Positions 41,581 through 52,697 are shown, counted from the first letter of the stretch. The stretch: 64,000 bases of DNA from Synchiropus splendidus (GCF_027744825.2 NC_071339.1:28195501-28259500); one strand, 5' to 3'. Notes: a model not told the origin generated them from the sequence alone. A program made the numbers and translations.

Positions 41581-44500
41581 TTGATAACTTTGGAAAAACA
41601 CTTCAGACAGCTTAGATTTGACGTGCAACTACAAGAAAGACCCTTTCTGCTATAGTGGGAGTTGAAAATTTAATGTTCTGAAGCTTCCCTGCAAAGTTAT
41701 GGCACAATGCAGAAAACGAGTTTTCAGCCTGAGATAAGGTGGGTTCCGGAACGCCAAATAAAAAAATATGATAACTTTGGGAAAACACTTCAGACAGGTT
41801 AGATTTGATGTGCAACTACTAGAAGGACCCTTTCTGCTATAGTGGCAGGTTAAAATTTCATGTTCTGAAGCTTCCCTGCAAAGTTATATCACAATGCAGA
41901 AAACGCGTTTTCAGCCAGAGATAAGGTCGATTCTGGAATGCCAAACATAAAAATGTAGATAACTTTGGGAAAACACTTCAGACAGCTTAGATTTGACGTG
42001 CAACTACAAGAAAGACCCTTTCTGCTATAGTGGGAGTTGAAATTTTCATGTTCTGTAGCTTTCCTGCAAAGTTATGGCACAATGCGTAAAATGCGTTTTC
42101 AGCCTGAGATAAGGTCGATTCAGGAACACCAAACATAAAAATGTTGAAAACTTTCGAAAAACACTTCAGACAGCTTAGATTTGATGTGCAACTACGAGAA
42201 AGACCCTTTCTGCTATAGTGGGAGGTGAAAATTTCATGTTCTGAAGCTTCGCCGCAAAGTTCTGGCACAATGCGTGAAACTCGTTTTCAGCCTGAGATGA
42301 GGTTGATTTCATAACCCCAAACATAAAAATGTTGATAACTCAGGAAAAACTCTACAGACAGATTAGATTTGATGTGCAACTACTAGAAAGACCATTTCTG
42401 CCATTGTGGGAGGTGAAAATTCGATGTTCTGAAGCTTCCCAGCAAAGTTATGCCACAATGCAGGAAACGCGTTTTCAGCCTGAGATAAGGTCGATTCCGG
42501 AACGCCAAACATTAAAATATTAATAACTTCGGAAAAACACTTCAGACAGCTTAGATTTGATGTGCAAGTGCAAGAAAGACCATTTCTGCAATAGTGGGAG
42601 GTGAAAATTTAATGTTCTGAAGCTTTATGCAAAGTTATGACACAATGCAGGAAACGCGTTTTCAGCCTGAGATAAGGTCGATTCCGGAACGCCAAACATA
42701 AAAACATTGATAACTTTGGAAAAACACTTCAGACAGCTTAGATTTGATGTGAGACTACTAGAAAGACCCTTTCTGCTATAGTGGGATATGAAAATTTCAT
42801 GTTCTGAAGCTTCCCTGCAAAGTTATGGCAGAATGCGTAAATCGTGTTTTCAGCCTGAGATAAGGTCGATTCCGGAACGCCAAACATAAAAGTGTTGATA
42901 ACTTTGGAAAAACACTTCAAACAGCTTTGATTTGATGTGCACCTACTAGAAAGACCCTTTCTGCTATAGTGGGAGTTGAAAATTTCATGTTCTGAAGCTT
43001 CCCTGCAAAGTTATGGCACAGTGCAGAAAACGCGTTTTCAGCATGAGACAAGGTCAATTACGGAACGCCAAACATAAAAATATGATAACTTTGAAAAAAC
43101 ACTTCAGACAGCTTAGATTTGGTGTGAAACTACTAGAAAGACCCGTTCTGCTATAGTGGGAGGTGAAAATTTCATGTTCTGCAGTTTCCCTGCAAAGTTA
43201 TGGCACAATGCAGAAAACGCGTTTTCAGCCTGAGATAAGGTCGATTCTGGAATGCCAAACATAAAAATGTTGATAACTTTGGAAAAACACTTCAGACAGG
43301 TTAGATTTGATGTGCAACTACTAGAGAGACCCTTTCTGCTATAGTGGGAGGTGAAAAATTTTTGTTCTGAAGCTTCCCTGCAAAGTTATGGCACAATGCA
43401 GAAAACGCGTTTTCAGCCTCACATAAGGTCGATTCCGGAACGCCAAACATGAAAATGTTGATAACTTAGTAAAAACACTTCAGACAGCTTAGATTTGATG
43501 TGCAACTACTAGAAAGACCCTTTCTGCTATAGTGGGAGGTGAAATTTTCATGTTCTGAAGCTTTCCTGCAAAGTTATGGCACAATGCGTAAAATGCGTTT
43601 TCAGCCTGAGATAAGGTCGATTCAGGAACACCAAACATAAAAATGTTGAAAACTTTCGAAAAACACTTCAGACAGCTTAGATTTGATGTGCAACTACGAG
43701 AAAGACCCTTTCTGCTATAGTGGGAGGTGAAAATTTCATGTTCTGAAGCTTCGCCGCAAAGTTCTGGCACAATGCGTGAAACTCGTTTTCAGCCTGAGAT
43801 GAGGTTGATTTCAGAACGGCAAACATAAAAATGTTGCTAACTTTGGAAAAACACTTCAGACAGCTTAGATTTGATGTGCAACGACTAGAAAGACAATTTC
43901 TGCTATAGTGGTAGATGAAAATATCATGTTCTGAAGCTTCCCTGCAAAGTTGTGGCACAATGCAGAAAACGCATTTTCAGCCTGAGATGAGGTTGATTTC
44001 AGAACGCCAAACATAAAAATGTTAATAACTTTGGATAAACACTTCAAACAGCTCAGATTTGATGTGCAACTACTAGAAAGACCCTTTCTGCTATAGTGGC
44101 AGGTTAAAATTTCATGTTCTGAAGCTTCCCTGCAAAGTTATATCACAATGCAGAAAACGCGTTTTCAGCCAGAGATAAGGTCGATTCTGGAATGCCAAAC
44201 ATAAAAATGTAGATAACTTTGGAAAAACACTTCAGACAGCTTAGATTTGACATGCAACTACAAGAAAGACCCTTTCTGCTATAGTGGGAGTTGAAAATTT
44301 AATGTTCTGAAGCTTCCCTGCAAAGTTATGGCACAATGCAGAAAACGAGTTTTCAGCCTGAGATAAGGTCGATTCCGGAAAGCCAAACATAAAATTGTTG
44401 ATAACTTTGGAAAAACACTTCAGACAACTTAGATTTGATGTGCAACTACTAGAAAGACCCTTTCTGCTATAGTGGGAGGTGAAAATTTCATGTTCTGAAG

Positions 44501-47500
44501 TTTCCCTGCAAAGTTATGGCACAATGCAGAAAACGCGTTTTCAGCCAGAGATAAGGTCGATTCTGGAATGCCAAACATAAAAATGTTGATAACTTTGGAA
44601 AAACACTTCAGACAGGTTAGATTTGATGTGCAACTACTAGAGAGACCCTTTCTGCTATAGTGGGAGGTGAAAAATTTTTGTTCTGAAGCTTCCCTGCAAA
44701 GTTATGGCACAATGCAGAAAACGCGTTTTCAGCCTCACATAAGGTCGATTCTGGAATGCCAAACATAAAAATGTAGATAACTTTGGGAAAACACTTCAGA
44801 CAGCTTAGATTTGACGTGCAACTACAAGAAAGACCCTTTCTGCTATAGTGGGAGTTGAAATTTTCATGTTCTGTAGCTTTCCTGCAAAGTTATGGCACAA
44901 TGCGTAAAATGCGTTTTCAGCCTGAGATAAGGTCGATTCAGGAACACCAAACATAAAAATGTTGAAAACTTTCGAAAAACACTTCAGACAGCTTAGATTT
45001 GATGTGCAACTACGAGAAAGACCCTTTCTGCTATAGTGGGAGGTGAAAATTTCATGTTCTGAAGCTTCGCCGCAAAGTTCTGGCACAATGCGTGAAACTC
45101 GTTTTCAGCCTGTGATGAGGTTGATTTCATAACCCCAAACATAAAAATGTTGATAACTCAGGAAAAACTCTACAGACAGATTAGATTTGATGTGCAACTA
45201 CTAGAAAGACCATTTCTGCCATTGTGGGAGGTGAAAATTCGATGTTCTGAAGCTTCCCAGCAAAGTTATGCCACAATGCAGGAAACGCGTTTTCAGCCTG
45301 AGATAAGGTCGATTCCGGAACGCCAAACATTAAAATATTAATAACTTCGGAAAAACACTTCAGACAGCTTAGATTTGATGTGCAAGTGCAAGAAAGACCA
45401 TTTCTGCAATAGTGGGAGGTGAAAATTTAATGTTCTGAAGCTTTATGCAAAGTTATGACACAATGCAGGAAACGCGTTTTCAGCCTGAGATAAGGTCGAT
45501 TCCGGAACGCCAAACATAAAAACATTGATAACTTTGGAAAAACACTTCAGACAGCTTAGATTTGATGTGCAACTACTGGAAAGACCCTTTCTGCTATAGT
45601 GGGAGTTGAAAATTTCATGTTCTGAAGCTTTCCTGCAAAGTCATGGCACAATGCGTGAAACGCGTTTTCAGCCTGAGATAAGGTTGATTCCGGAACGCCA
45701 AACATAAAAATGTTGATAACTTTGGAAAAACACTTCAGACAGCTTAGATTTGATGTACAACTACTAGAAAGACCCTTTCTGCTATAGTGGGAGGTGAAAA
45801 TTTCATGTTCTGAAGCTTCCCTGCAAAGTTATGGCACATTGCAGAAATCGCGTTTTCAGCCTGAGATAAGGTGGGTTCCAGAACGCCAAACATAAAAATG
45901 TTGATAACTTTGGAAAAACACTTCAGACAGCTTAGATTTGATGTGAGACTACTAGAAAGACCCTTTCTGCTATAGTGGGATATGAAAATTTCATGTTCTG
46001 AAGCTTCCCTGCAAAGTTATGGCAGAATGCGTAAATCGTGTTTTCAGCCTGAGATAAGGTCGATTCCGGAACGCCAAACATAAAAGTGTTGATAACTTTG
46101 GAAAAACACTTCAAACAGCTTTGATTTGATGTGCACCTACTAGAAAGACCCTTTCTGCTATAGTGGGAGTTGAAAATTTCATGTTCTGAAGCTTCCCTGC
46201 AAAGTTATGGCACAGTGCAGAAAACGCGTTTTCAGCATGAGACAAGGTCAATTACGGAACGCCAAACATAAAAATATGATAACTTTGAAAAAACACTTCA
46301 GACAGCTTAGATTTGGTGTGAAACTACTAGAAAGACCCTTTCTGCTATAGTGGGAGGTGAAAATTTCATGTTCTGCAGTTTCCCTGCAAAGTTATGGCAC
46401 AATGCAGAAAACGCGTTTTCAGCCTGAGATAAGGTCGATTCTGGAATGCCAAACATAAAAATGTTGATAACTTTGGAAAAACACTTCAGACAGGTTAGAT
46501 TTGATGTGCAACTACTAGAGAGACCCTTTCTGCTATAGTGGGAGGTGAAAAATTTTTGTTCTGAAGCTTCCCTGCAAAGTTATGGCACAATGCAGAAAAC
46601 GCGTTTTCAGCCTCACATAAGGTCGATTCCGGAACGCCAAACATGAAAATGTTGATAACTTAGTAAAAACACTTCAGACAGCTTAGATTTGATGTGCAAC
46701 TACTAGAAAGACCCTTTCTGCTATAGTGGGAGGTGAAATTTTCATGTTCTGAAGCTTTCCTGCAAAGTTATGGCACAATGCGTAAAATGCGTTTTCAGCC
46801 TGAGATAAGGTCGATTCAGGAACACCAAACATAAAAATGTTGAAAACTTTCGAAAAACACTTCAGACAGCTTAGATTTGATGTGCAACTACGAGAAAGAC
46901 CCTTTCTGCTATAGTGGGAGGTGAAAATTTCATGTTCTGAAGCTTCGCCGCAAAGTTCTGGCACAATGCGTGAAACTCGTTTTCAGCCTGAGATGAGGTT
47001 GACTACAGAACGGCAAACATAAAAATGTTGCTAACTTTGGAAAAACACTTCAGACAGCTTAGATTTGATGTGCAACGACTAGAAAGACAATTTCTGCTAT
47101 AGTGGTAGATGAAAATATCATGTTCTGAAGCTTCCCTGCAAAGTTGTGGCACAATGCAGAAAACGCATTTTCAGCCTGAGATGAGGTTGATTTCAGAACG
47201 CCAAACATAAAAATGTTAATAACTTTGGATAAACACTTCAAACAGCTCAGATTTGATGTGCAACTACTAGAATGACCCTTTCTGCTATAGTGGGAGGTGA
47301 AAATTTCATATTCTGCAGCTTTCCTGCAAAGTGATGGCACAATGCAGAGAACGCGTTTTGAGCCTGAGAGAAGGTTGATTACTGAACGCCAAACATAAGA
47401 CTGTTGATAACTTTGGAAAAACACTTCAGACAGGTTAGATTTGATGTGCAACTACTAGAAGGACCCTTTCTGTTATAGTGGCAGGTTAAAATTTCATGTT

Positions 47501-49280
47501 CTGAAGCTTCCCTGCAAAGTTATATCACAATGCAGAAAACGCGTTTTCAGCCAGAGATAAGGTCGATTCTGGAATGCCAAACATAAAAATGTAGATAACT
47601 TTGGAAAAACACTTCAGACAGCTTAGATTTGACGTGCAACTACAAGAAAGACCCTTTCTGCTATAGTGGGAGTTGAAAATTTAATGTTCTGAAGCTTCCC
47701 TGCAAAGTTATGGCACAATGCAGAAAACGCGTTTTCAGCCTGAGATAACGTTGATTCCGGAACGCCAAACTTAAAAATGTTGATAACTTTGGAAAAACAC
47801 TTCAAACAGCTCAGATTTGATGTGCAACTACTAGAAAGACCCTTTCTGCTATAGTGGGAAGTGAAAATTTCATATTCTGCAGCTGTCCTGCAAAGTTATG
47901 GCACAATGCAGAAAACGCGTTTTCAGCCTGAGATAAGGTGGGTTCCAGAACGCAAAACAAAAAAATGTTGATAACTTTGGAAAAACACGTCAAACAGCTT
48001 AGATTTGATGTGCATCTACTAGAAAGACCCTTTCTGCTACAGTGGGATGTGAAAATGTCATGTTCTGAAGCTTCCCTGCAATGTTATGGCACAATGCAGG
48101 AAACGCGTTTTCTGCCTGAGATAAGGTGGGTTTCAGAACGCCAAGCATAAAAATATTGATAACTTTGGAAAAACACTTCAGACAGCTTAGATTTGATGTG
48201 CAACTACTAGAAAGACCCTTTCTGCTATAGTGGGAGTTGAAAATGTCATGTTCTGAAGCTTCCCCGCAAAGTTATGGCACAATGCAGAAAACGCGTTTTC
48301 AGCCTGAAATAAGGTCGATTGCGGAACGCCAAACATAGAAATATGATAACTTTGGAAAAACACTTCAGACAGCTTAGATTTGATGTGCAACTACTAGAAA
48401 GACCCTTTCTGCTACAGTGGGAGGTGAAAATTTCTAGTTCTGAAGCTTCCCTGCAAAGTTATGGCACAATGCAGAAAACGTGTATTCAGCCTGAGATAAG
48501 GTCGATTCCGGAACGCCAAACATAAAAATGTTGATAACTTTGGAAAAACACGTCAAACAGCTTAGATTTGATGTGCATCTACTAGAAAGACCCTTTCTGC
48601 TATAGTGGGATGTGAAAATGTCATGTTCTGAAGCTTCCCTGCAATGTTATGGCACAATGCAGGAAACGCGTTTTCAGCCTGAGATAAGGTGGGTTTCAGA
48701 ACGCCAAACATAAAAATATTAATAACTTTTGAAAAAGACTTCAGACAGGTTAGATTTGATGTGCAACTACTAGAAAGACCCTTTCTGCTATAGTGGGAGT
48801 TGAAAATGTCATGTTCTGAAGCTTCCCCGCAAAGTTATGGCACATTGCAGAAAACGCGTTTTCAGCCTGAAATAAGGTCGATTGCGGAACGCCAAACACA
48901 AAAATGTTGAAAACTTTCAAAAAACACTTCAGACAGTTTAGATTTGAAGTGCAAGTACGACAAAGACCCTTTCTGCTATAATGGGAATTGAAAATTTCAT
49001 GTTCTGAAGCTTTCCTCCAAAGTTATGGCACAATGCAGAAAACGCGCTCACAGCCTGAGATAAGGTGGGTTCCGGAACGCCAAACATAAAAATGTTGATA
49101 ACTTTGGAAAAACACCTCAAACAGCTTAGATTTGATATGCAACTACTGGAAAGACCCTTTCTGCTATAGTGGGAGGTTAAAATTTCATGTTCTGAAGCTT
49201 CCATGCAAAGTTATGGCACAAGGCAGAAAAAGCGTTTTCAGCCTGTGATAAGGTGGGTTCCGGAACGCAAAACAAAAAAA
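41570..49280 (+). repeat. Family B satellite block (second copy)
   Basis: It shares monomer order with 6000-6850 (for example the same marked reverse frame at 6292-6573 and 43489-43770) and with 56600-57900. It contains a large duplicated unit listed separately. Confidence 0.75.
41940..47750 (+). repeat. 15/17-monomer higher-order repeat with whole-monomer indels
   Basis: The copy at about 41940-44757 is repeated from 44758. Up to about 45540 the offset is 2818 bp. From about 45920 it becomes 3194 bp, so two monomers (about 376 bp, within 45545-45920) are extra in the second copy. Near 47230-47420 one more monomer is extra, moving the offset to 3382 bp. The indels are in exact monomer steps. 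Confidence 0.85.
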
Positions 49281-51147
49281 TTTTGATGACTTTCGAAAAA
49301 CCCATCAGACAGCTTCGATTTGATGTGCAACTACTAGAAAGACCCTTTCTGCTATAGTGGGAGGTGAAAATTTCATGTTCTGAAACTTCCCTGCAAAGTT
49401 ATGGCACAATGCAGAAAACACGTTTTCAGCATGAGACAAGGTCAATTCTGGAACGCCAAACATAGAAATATGATAACTTTGGAAAAACCCATCAGACAGC
49501 TTAGATTTGATGTGCAACTACTAGAAAGACCCTTTCTGCTACAGTGGGAGGTGAAAATTTCATGTTCTGAAGCTTCCCTGCAAAGTTGTGGCACAATGCA
49601 GAAAACGCGTTTACAGCCTGAGACAAAGTGGTTTCCGGAACGCCAAACATAAAAATGTTGATAACTTTCGAAAAACACTTCAGACAGCTTAGATTTGATG
49701 TGCAACGACCACAAAGTCCCTGTCTGTTATAGTGGGAGTTGAAAATTTCATGTTCTGAAGCTTCCCTGCAAAGTTATGGCACAAAGCAGAAAACGCGTTT
49801 TCAGCCTCAGATAAGGTGGGTTCCGGAACGCCAAACAAAAAAATGTTGATATCTTTGGAAAAACACTTCAGACAGCTTAGATTTGATGTGCAACTACTAG
49901 AAAGACCCTTTCTGCGATAGTGGGAGGTGAAAATTTCATGTTCTGAAGCTTCCCTGAGAAGTTATGGCACAATGCGGAAAACACGTTTTCAGCTTGAGAT
50001 AAGGTGGGTTCCGGAACGCCAAACGTAAAAATGTTGATAACTTTGGAACAACACTTCAGACAGCTTAGATTTGATGTGCAACTACTACAAAGACTGTTTC
50101 TGCTTTAGAGGAAGTTCAAAATTTCATGTTCTGAAGCTTCCCTGCAAAGTTATGGCACAATGCAAAAAACGCGTTTTCAGCCTGAGATAAGGTGGGTTCC
50201 AGAACGCCAAACATAAAAATGTTGATAGCTTTCGAAAAACACTTCAGACAGCTTAGATTTGATGTGCAACTACTAGAAAAACCCTTTCTGCTATAGTGGG
50301 AGGTGAAACTTTCATGTTGTGAAGCTTTCCTTCAAAGTTATGGGACAATGAAGAAAACACATTTTCAGCCTGAGATAAGGTGGGTTCCGGAATGCCAAAC
50401 ATAAAAATGTTGATAACTTTCGAAAAACACTTCAGACAGATTAGATTTGATGTGCAACTATTAGAAAGACCCTGTTTGTCATAGTGGGAGCTGAAAATTT
50501 TATGTTCTGATGCTTCCCTGCAAAGTTAAGGAACAATGTAGAAAACGCGTTTTCAGCCTGAGATAAGGTGGGTTCCGGAACGCCAAACATTAAACTGTTG
50601 ATAACTTTGGTAAAACAATTCAGACAGCATAGATTTGATGTGAAACTACTAGAAAGAGCCTTTCTGCTACAGTGGGTGGTTAAAATTTCATTTTCTGAAG
50701 CTTCCCTGCAAAGTTATGGCACAATGCAGAAAACGCGTTTTCAGCCTGAGATAAGGTGGGATCCGGAACGCCAAACATAAAAATGTTGATAACTTTGGAA
50801 CAACACTTCAGACAGCTTAGATTTGATGTGCAACTAATAGAAAGACCCTTTTTGCCATAGTGGGAGGTCAAAATTTCATGTTCTGAAGCTTCCCTGGAAA
50901 GTTATGGGACAATGCGTAAAACACGTTTTCAGCCTGAGATAAGGTCGATTCCGGAACGCCAAACATAAAAATGTTGATAACTTTCGAAAAACACTTCAGA
51001 CAGCTCAGATTTGATGTGCAACGACCACAAAGTCCCTGTCTGTTATAGTGGGAGTTGAAAATTTCATGTTCTGAAGCTTCCCTGCAAAGTTATGGCACAA
51101 AGCAGAAAACGCGTTTTCAGCCTGAGATAAGGTGGGTTCCGGAACGC
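49280..51147 (+). repeat. Family C satellite block (second copy), left of insertion
   Basis: Marked monomers include GCAACGACCACAAAGTCCC followed by ACAAAGCAGAAAACGCG. That pair occurs near 49690 and 51020, and near 54070 on the other side of the insertion (there as GCAACCACCACAAAGTCCC). The last of the left pair is interrupted at 51147. With the insertion removed, the intervals between the three copies are 1316 and 1504 bp (7 and 8 monomers). Confidence 0.75.
51143..51147 (+). repeat. 5-bp target-site duplication, left copy (AACGC)
   Basis: AACGC directly precedes the TG end of the insertion. It equals monomer positions 39-43, just after TTCCGG, and recurs immediately after the CA end at 52693. 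Confidence 0.92.
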
Positions 51148-51187
51148 TGTTGTATACACTGGAAGTTCGAAAATATTATAATCAAAA

Positions 51188-51282
51188 CCTGCTAAATAAT
51201 ATTTGATATTGTTTCTGTTTTTATCATTAATGGACCTGCTAAATAATATTTGATATTGTTTCTGATTTTTTTTATCATTAAT
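51188..51282 (+). repeat. Tandem duplication of about 47 bp in the U3-like region
   Basis: CCTGCTAAATAATATTTG begins at 51188 and again at 51235. Each copy continues through GATATTGTTTCTG and a T-rich run to ATCATTAAT. Copy 2 has a slightly longer T run. Duplicated U3 segments are common in LTRs and often change enhancer dosage; no binding factor is identified here. Confidence 0.85.
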
Positions 51283-51497
51283 TGTTTAATGTTTCGAACT
51301 TTAGTGAACCTGTATGCTTTTGATCATGCGCGTTTGAACTCACGAACAGCTGTGTGCTTGGATCTGAGAATGACCTTGAAGGCGCGCTCATTTGAAGTCA
51401 TGACAAAGTGGCCATCTTGAACTTAGTTTGAACCTGTGCGCACGTGCTGACAAAATGGAGTGGATGTACTGACCTAATATGGTGAACCGGGCATCAG

Positions 51498-51530
51498 TGA
51501 CGTAAAAAATGATGTAAGTGCTGACGCAAT
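51498..51530 (+). promoter_or_regulatory. Two bZIP-type (CRE/ATF-like) sites upstream of the TATA box
   Basis: TGACGTAA at 51498-51505 is a good CRE half-palindrome. TGACGCAAT at 51522-51530 resembles an ATF/C-EBP composite site. Both lie 150-190 bp upstream of the TATA box, a normal place for LTR enhancers. A CACGTG E-box lies at 51441-51446. Assignment is by motif only. Confidence 0.4.
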
Positions 51531-51682
51531 TGACACTAATATGATCTATCACCGAACATGTATCCTTTTGAGGGAAGGACTTCAAAAGGCCACCTGGAGA
51601 AAAACAAGATAAGTTATAGATATGACTAATTGGCTTGGCGTGAGAAAACGGATGTCGGTATGTCTTCAAAGCCGTGTGTGGC

Positions 51683-51689
51683 TATATAA
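51683..51689 (+). promoter_or_regulatory. TATA box of the LTR promoter
   Basis: TATATAA sits in GGCTATATAAGCGC. Transcription would be expected about 25-30 bp downstream, near 51710-51720 (GGCTTCTTGCT), which would mark the start of R. A GTAAGT at 51752-51757 could act as a splice donor in the leader, but this is unsupported beyond the hexamer. Confidence 0.75.
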
Positions 51690-51861
51690 GCGCTCGGAGA
51701 TGTGACCCTGGCTTCTTGCTCTTTTTGGATCTTCGCCCGCGTCTGTCCGCTGTAAGTTTTTATCTTATCTTGGGACGGTGCTCTTGCTGTTTGCTCTCGG
51801 ACCATTTGATTTTAACTCATCTTTTATTTCTCTTTTACTATTTTTGAATTAATCCTTTTTA

Positions 51862-51951
51862 TTGAAGTGTTTTGATTATATGGTTTTGAAGTTTTCTTAA
51901 TTATACGGTTTTTGAAGTGTTTTTGATTATATGGTTTTTGAAGTATATGTA
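51862..51951 (+). repeat. T-rich tandem repeat, about 25 bp x 3.5
   Basis: Units TTGAAGTGTTTTGATTATA-TGG, TTTTGAAGTTTTC-TTAATTATACGG and TTTTTGAAGTGTTTTTG-ATTATATGG, then a partial TTTTTGAAGTATATGTA, follow each other. They lie in the transcribed leader part, directly before the paired stem-loops. Confidence 0.8.
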
Positions 51952-51953
51952 CT

Positions 51954-52011
51954 AGTACCAGCGTCTGGCGGTACTTTTGATATTGTTGGGTATCAGCGTC
52001 TGGCAATACCC
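51954..52011 (+). other. Tandem pair of stem-loops with identical loop
   Basis: Hairpin 1 pairs AGTACC (51954-51959) with GGTACT (51970-51975). Hairpin 2 pairs GGGTAT (51988-51993) with ATACCC (52006-52011). Both present CAGCGTCTGGC (51959-51969 and 51994-52004), in which CAG and CTG can form an inner 3-bp stem capped by CGT. Aligning the two shows compensatory pairs: A-T to G-C at the outer pair and C-G to T-A at the fourth pair. They lie downstream of the predicted start, so they would be in RNA. Confidence 0.65.
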
Positions 52012-52106
52012 TTGAGTTTATGGATTTTATTATTTTTGGTTGACTTTGCTGTTTTTACTATTCTTTTATTAATTTTTTTAAGAAACATTTTTGTGACAAA
52101 AAACAA

Positions 52107-52112
52107 AATAAA
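52107..52112 (+). terminator. Polyadenylation signal AATAAA of the LTR
   Basis: AATAAA lies in an A-rich stretch after an AT-rich leader and is followed by a short hairpin, AGTAC (52117-52121) with GTACT (52129-52133). Cleavage would be expected shortly downstream and would set the R/U5 border. Confidence 0.65.
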
Positions 52113-52432
52113 ATTGAGTACGAATTAAGTACTGAAAAGGCACAACGGCGTTGATCCCTGACTACTAAAGAATCAACTGGCTCCTACCTACTACCATCAA
52201 TTGGGTTATAGGTGAGTTATTGTTTGATTTCCTCCTGTTGCACATTTAATGAGTGTCTCACATGGTAGCATTATTCCATCCTGAATTATTGCGTCAATGA
52301 TTAGGTGGTAGTTTTAGGCATTTATGGGGAAAGTGTTATTTGAAAGGAATGGATTTAGGATCCGATCATGAGTCCCTAAACGAAGTTAAGTAAAGAGACT
52401 ACGGTAAGAGGTGTAGCATTGTAAGGTCAAGA

Positions 52433-52470
52433 ACCTGTTTCTTAACAGGTCGGGCTAATTAAATAACCCG
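52433..52470 (+). other. Two abutting hairpins in the U5-like region
   Basis: ACCTGTT (52433-52439) pairs perfectly with AACAGGT (52444-52450) across a TCTT loop. Directly after it, CGGG (52451-52454) pairs with CCCG (52467-52470). Read at the DNA level only; a role in leader RNA is inference. Confidence 0.55.
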
Positions 52471-52499
52471 CTCAGTGAAGCGCCGACACTACTCACTAA

Positions 52500-52531
52500 T
52501 ATAATAAGGTATAGTTGATATGCTTATTATA
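52500..52531 (+). other. 9-bp perfect stem-loop in the U5-like region
   Basis: TATAATAAG (52500-52508) pairs with CTTATTATA (52523-52531) around a 14-base loop. AT-rich, so the stem alone is modest evidence. Confidence 0.5.
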
Positions 52532-52584
52532 GTTTTAGAACCGTGTCCGCAACAAGAGGCTGACTGAGTTGACCAACCGAGGGG

Positions 52585-52607
52585 CCCTTTACCAGAGAGG
52601 CAAAGGG
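52585..52607 (+). other. 6-bp stem-loop near the LTR right end
   Basis: CCCTTT (52585-52590) pairs with AAAGGG (52602-52607) around an 11-base loop. It lies about 85 bp from the right end of the LTR. Confidence 0.45.
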
Positions 52608-52692
52608 AGGTAGTGTGCTTGGAACTAGGGACGGCTTATGTTATAGCTAATCGCCTTGTACACAAGACCTTGAAAACCTAAACCCGACGACA

Positions 52693-52697
52693 AACGC
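52693..52697 (+). repeat. 5-bp target-site duplication, right copy (AACGC)
   Basis: AACGC follows the CA end and continues into CAAACACAAAAATGTTGATATC. That is exactly what follows the undisrupted site at 54197-54201. Confidence 0.92.

Larger units (their letters stand above)
1..51147 (+). repeat. 188-bp tandem satellite array, left part
   Basis: Head-to-tail monomers of 188 bp fill this stretch without a break, about 272 units. Each shares a recognisable string order: the ACGCGT palindrome, TTCCGGAA or a variant, AAAAATGTTGATAACTTT, ACTTCAGACAGCTTAGATTT, a CTAGAAAGACCCTTTCT hairpin, and TTCATGTTCTGAAGCTTCC. Recurring open frames start at multiples of 188 apart (for example 7761 and 8137, 376 apart). 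The first base of the window falls at monomer position 4, so the array continues leftward. The strand given is the arbitrary reading used for the consensus. The family is not one I recognise. A monomer near nucleosome length with higher-order structure is typical of centromeric or pericentromeric satellite, but location is inference. Confidence 0.98.
51148..52692 (+). mobile_element. Solo LTR of an LTR retrotransposon (1,545 bp)
   Basis: The element starts TGTTGTATAC and ends CCCGACGACA, with short inverted ends (TGTTGT against TGTCGT when the right end is complemented). It is flanked by a perfect AACGC duplication. A TATA box at 51683-51689 and an AATAAA at 52107-52112 lie on the + strand in the order expected of U3-R-U5. 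The left end is not repeated inside, and there is no coding region, primer-binding site or polypurine tract with a second LTR. The simplest reading is therefore one LTR left after recombination between the two LTRs of a full element. Empty target sites exist at 49827-49831 and 54197-54201 in sister satellite blocks. A 5-bp duplication fits Gypsy, Copia, BEL/Pao and some endogenous retroviruses; I cannot choose among them without coding sequence. The LTR is long, with about 395 bp between the putative start and AATAAA and 580 bp after it. Confidence 0.88.

Noticed and set aside
34813..47750. Large identical blocks as assembly errors
   Set aside because: Possible in principle, but the copies differ by scattered point changes and by whole-monomer indels, which simple assembly duplication would not produce. 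Read-level checking would settle it.
51388..51669. 93-codon reverse open frame in the LTR
   Set aside because: It runs antisense through the U3-like enhancer region just upstream of the TATA box and matches no protein I recognise.
51931..52128. 65-codon open frame in the LTR with a hydrophobic middle
   Set aside because: It lies over the T-rich repeat, the paired hairpins and the AATAAA signal. T-rich codons alone give the hydrophobic look. Not a credible gene.
51148..52692. Complete short non-autonomous retroelement or DNA transposon
   Set aside because: No second copy of the left end is seen inside, so there are not two LTRs. Inverted termini are only a few bases, too short for a typical DNA transposon, and TATA plus AATAAA order fits one LTR.
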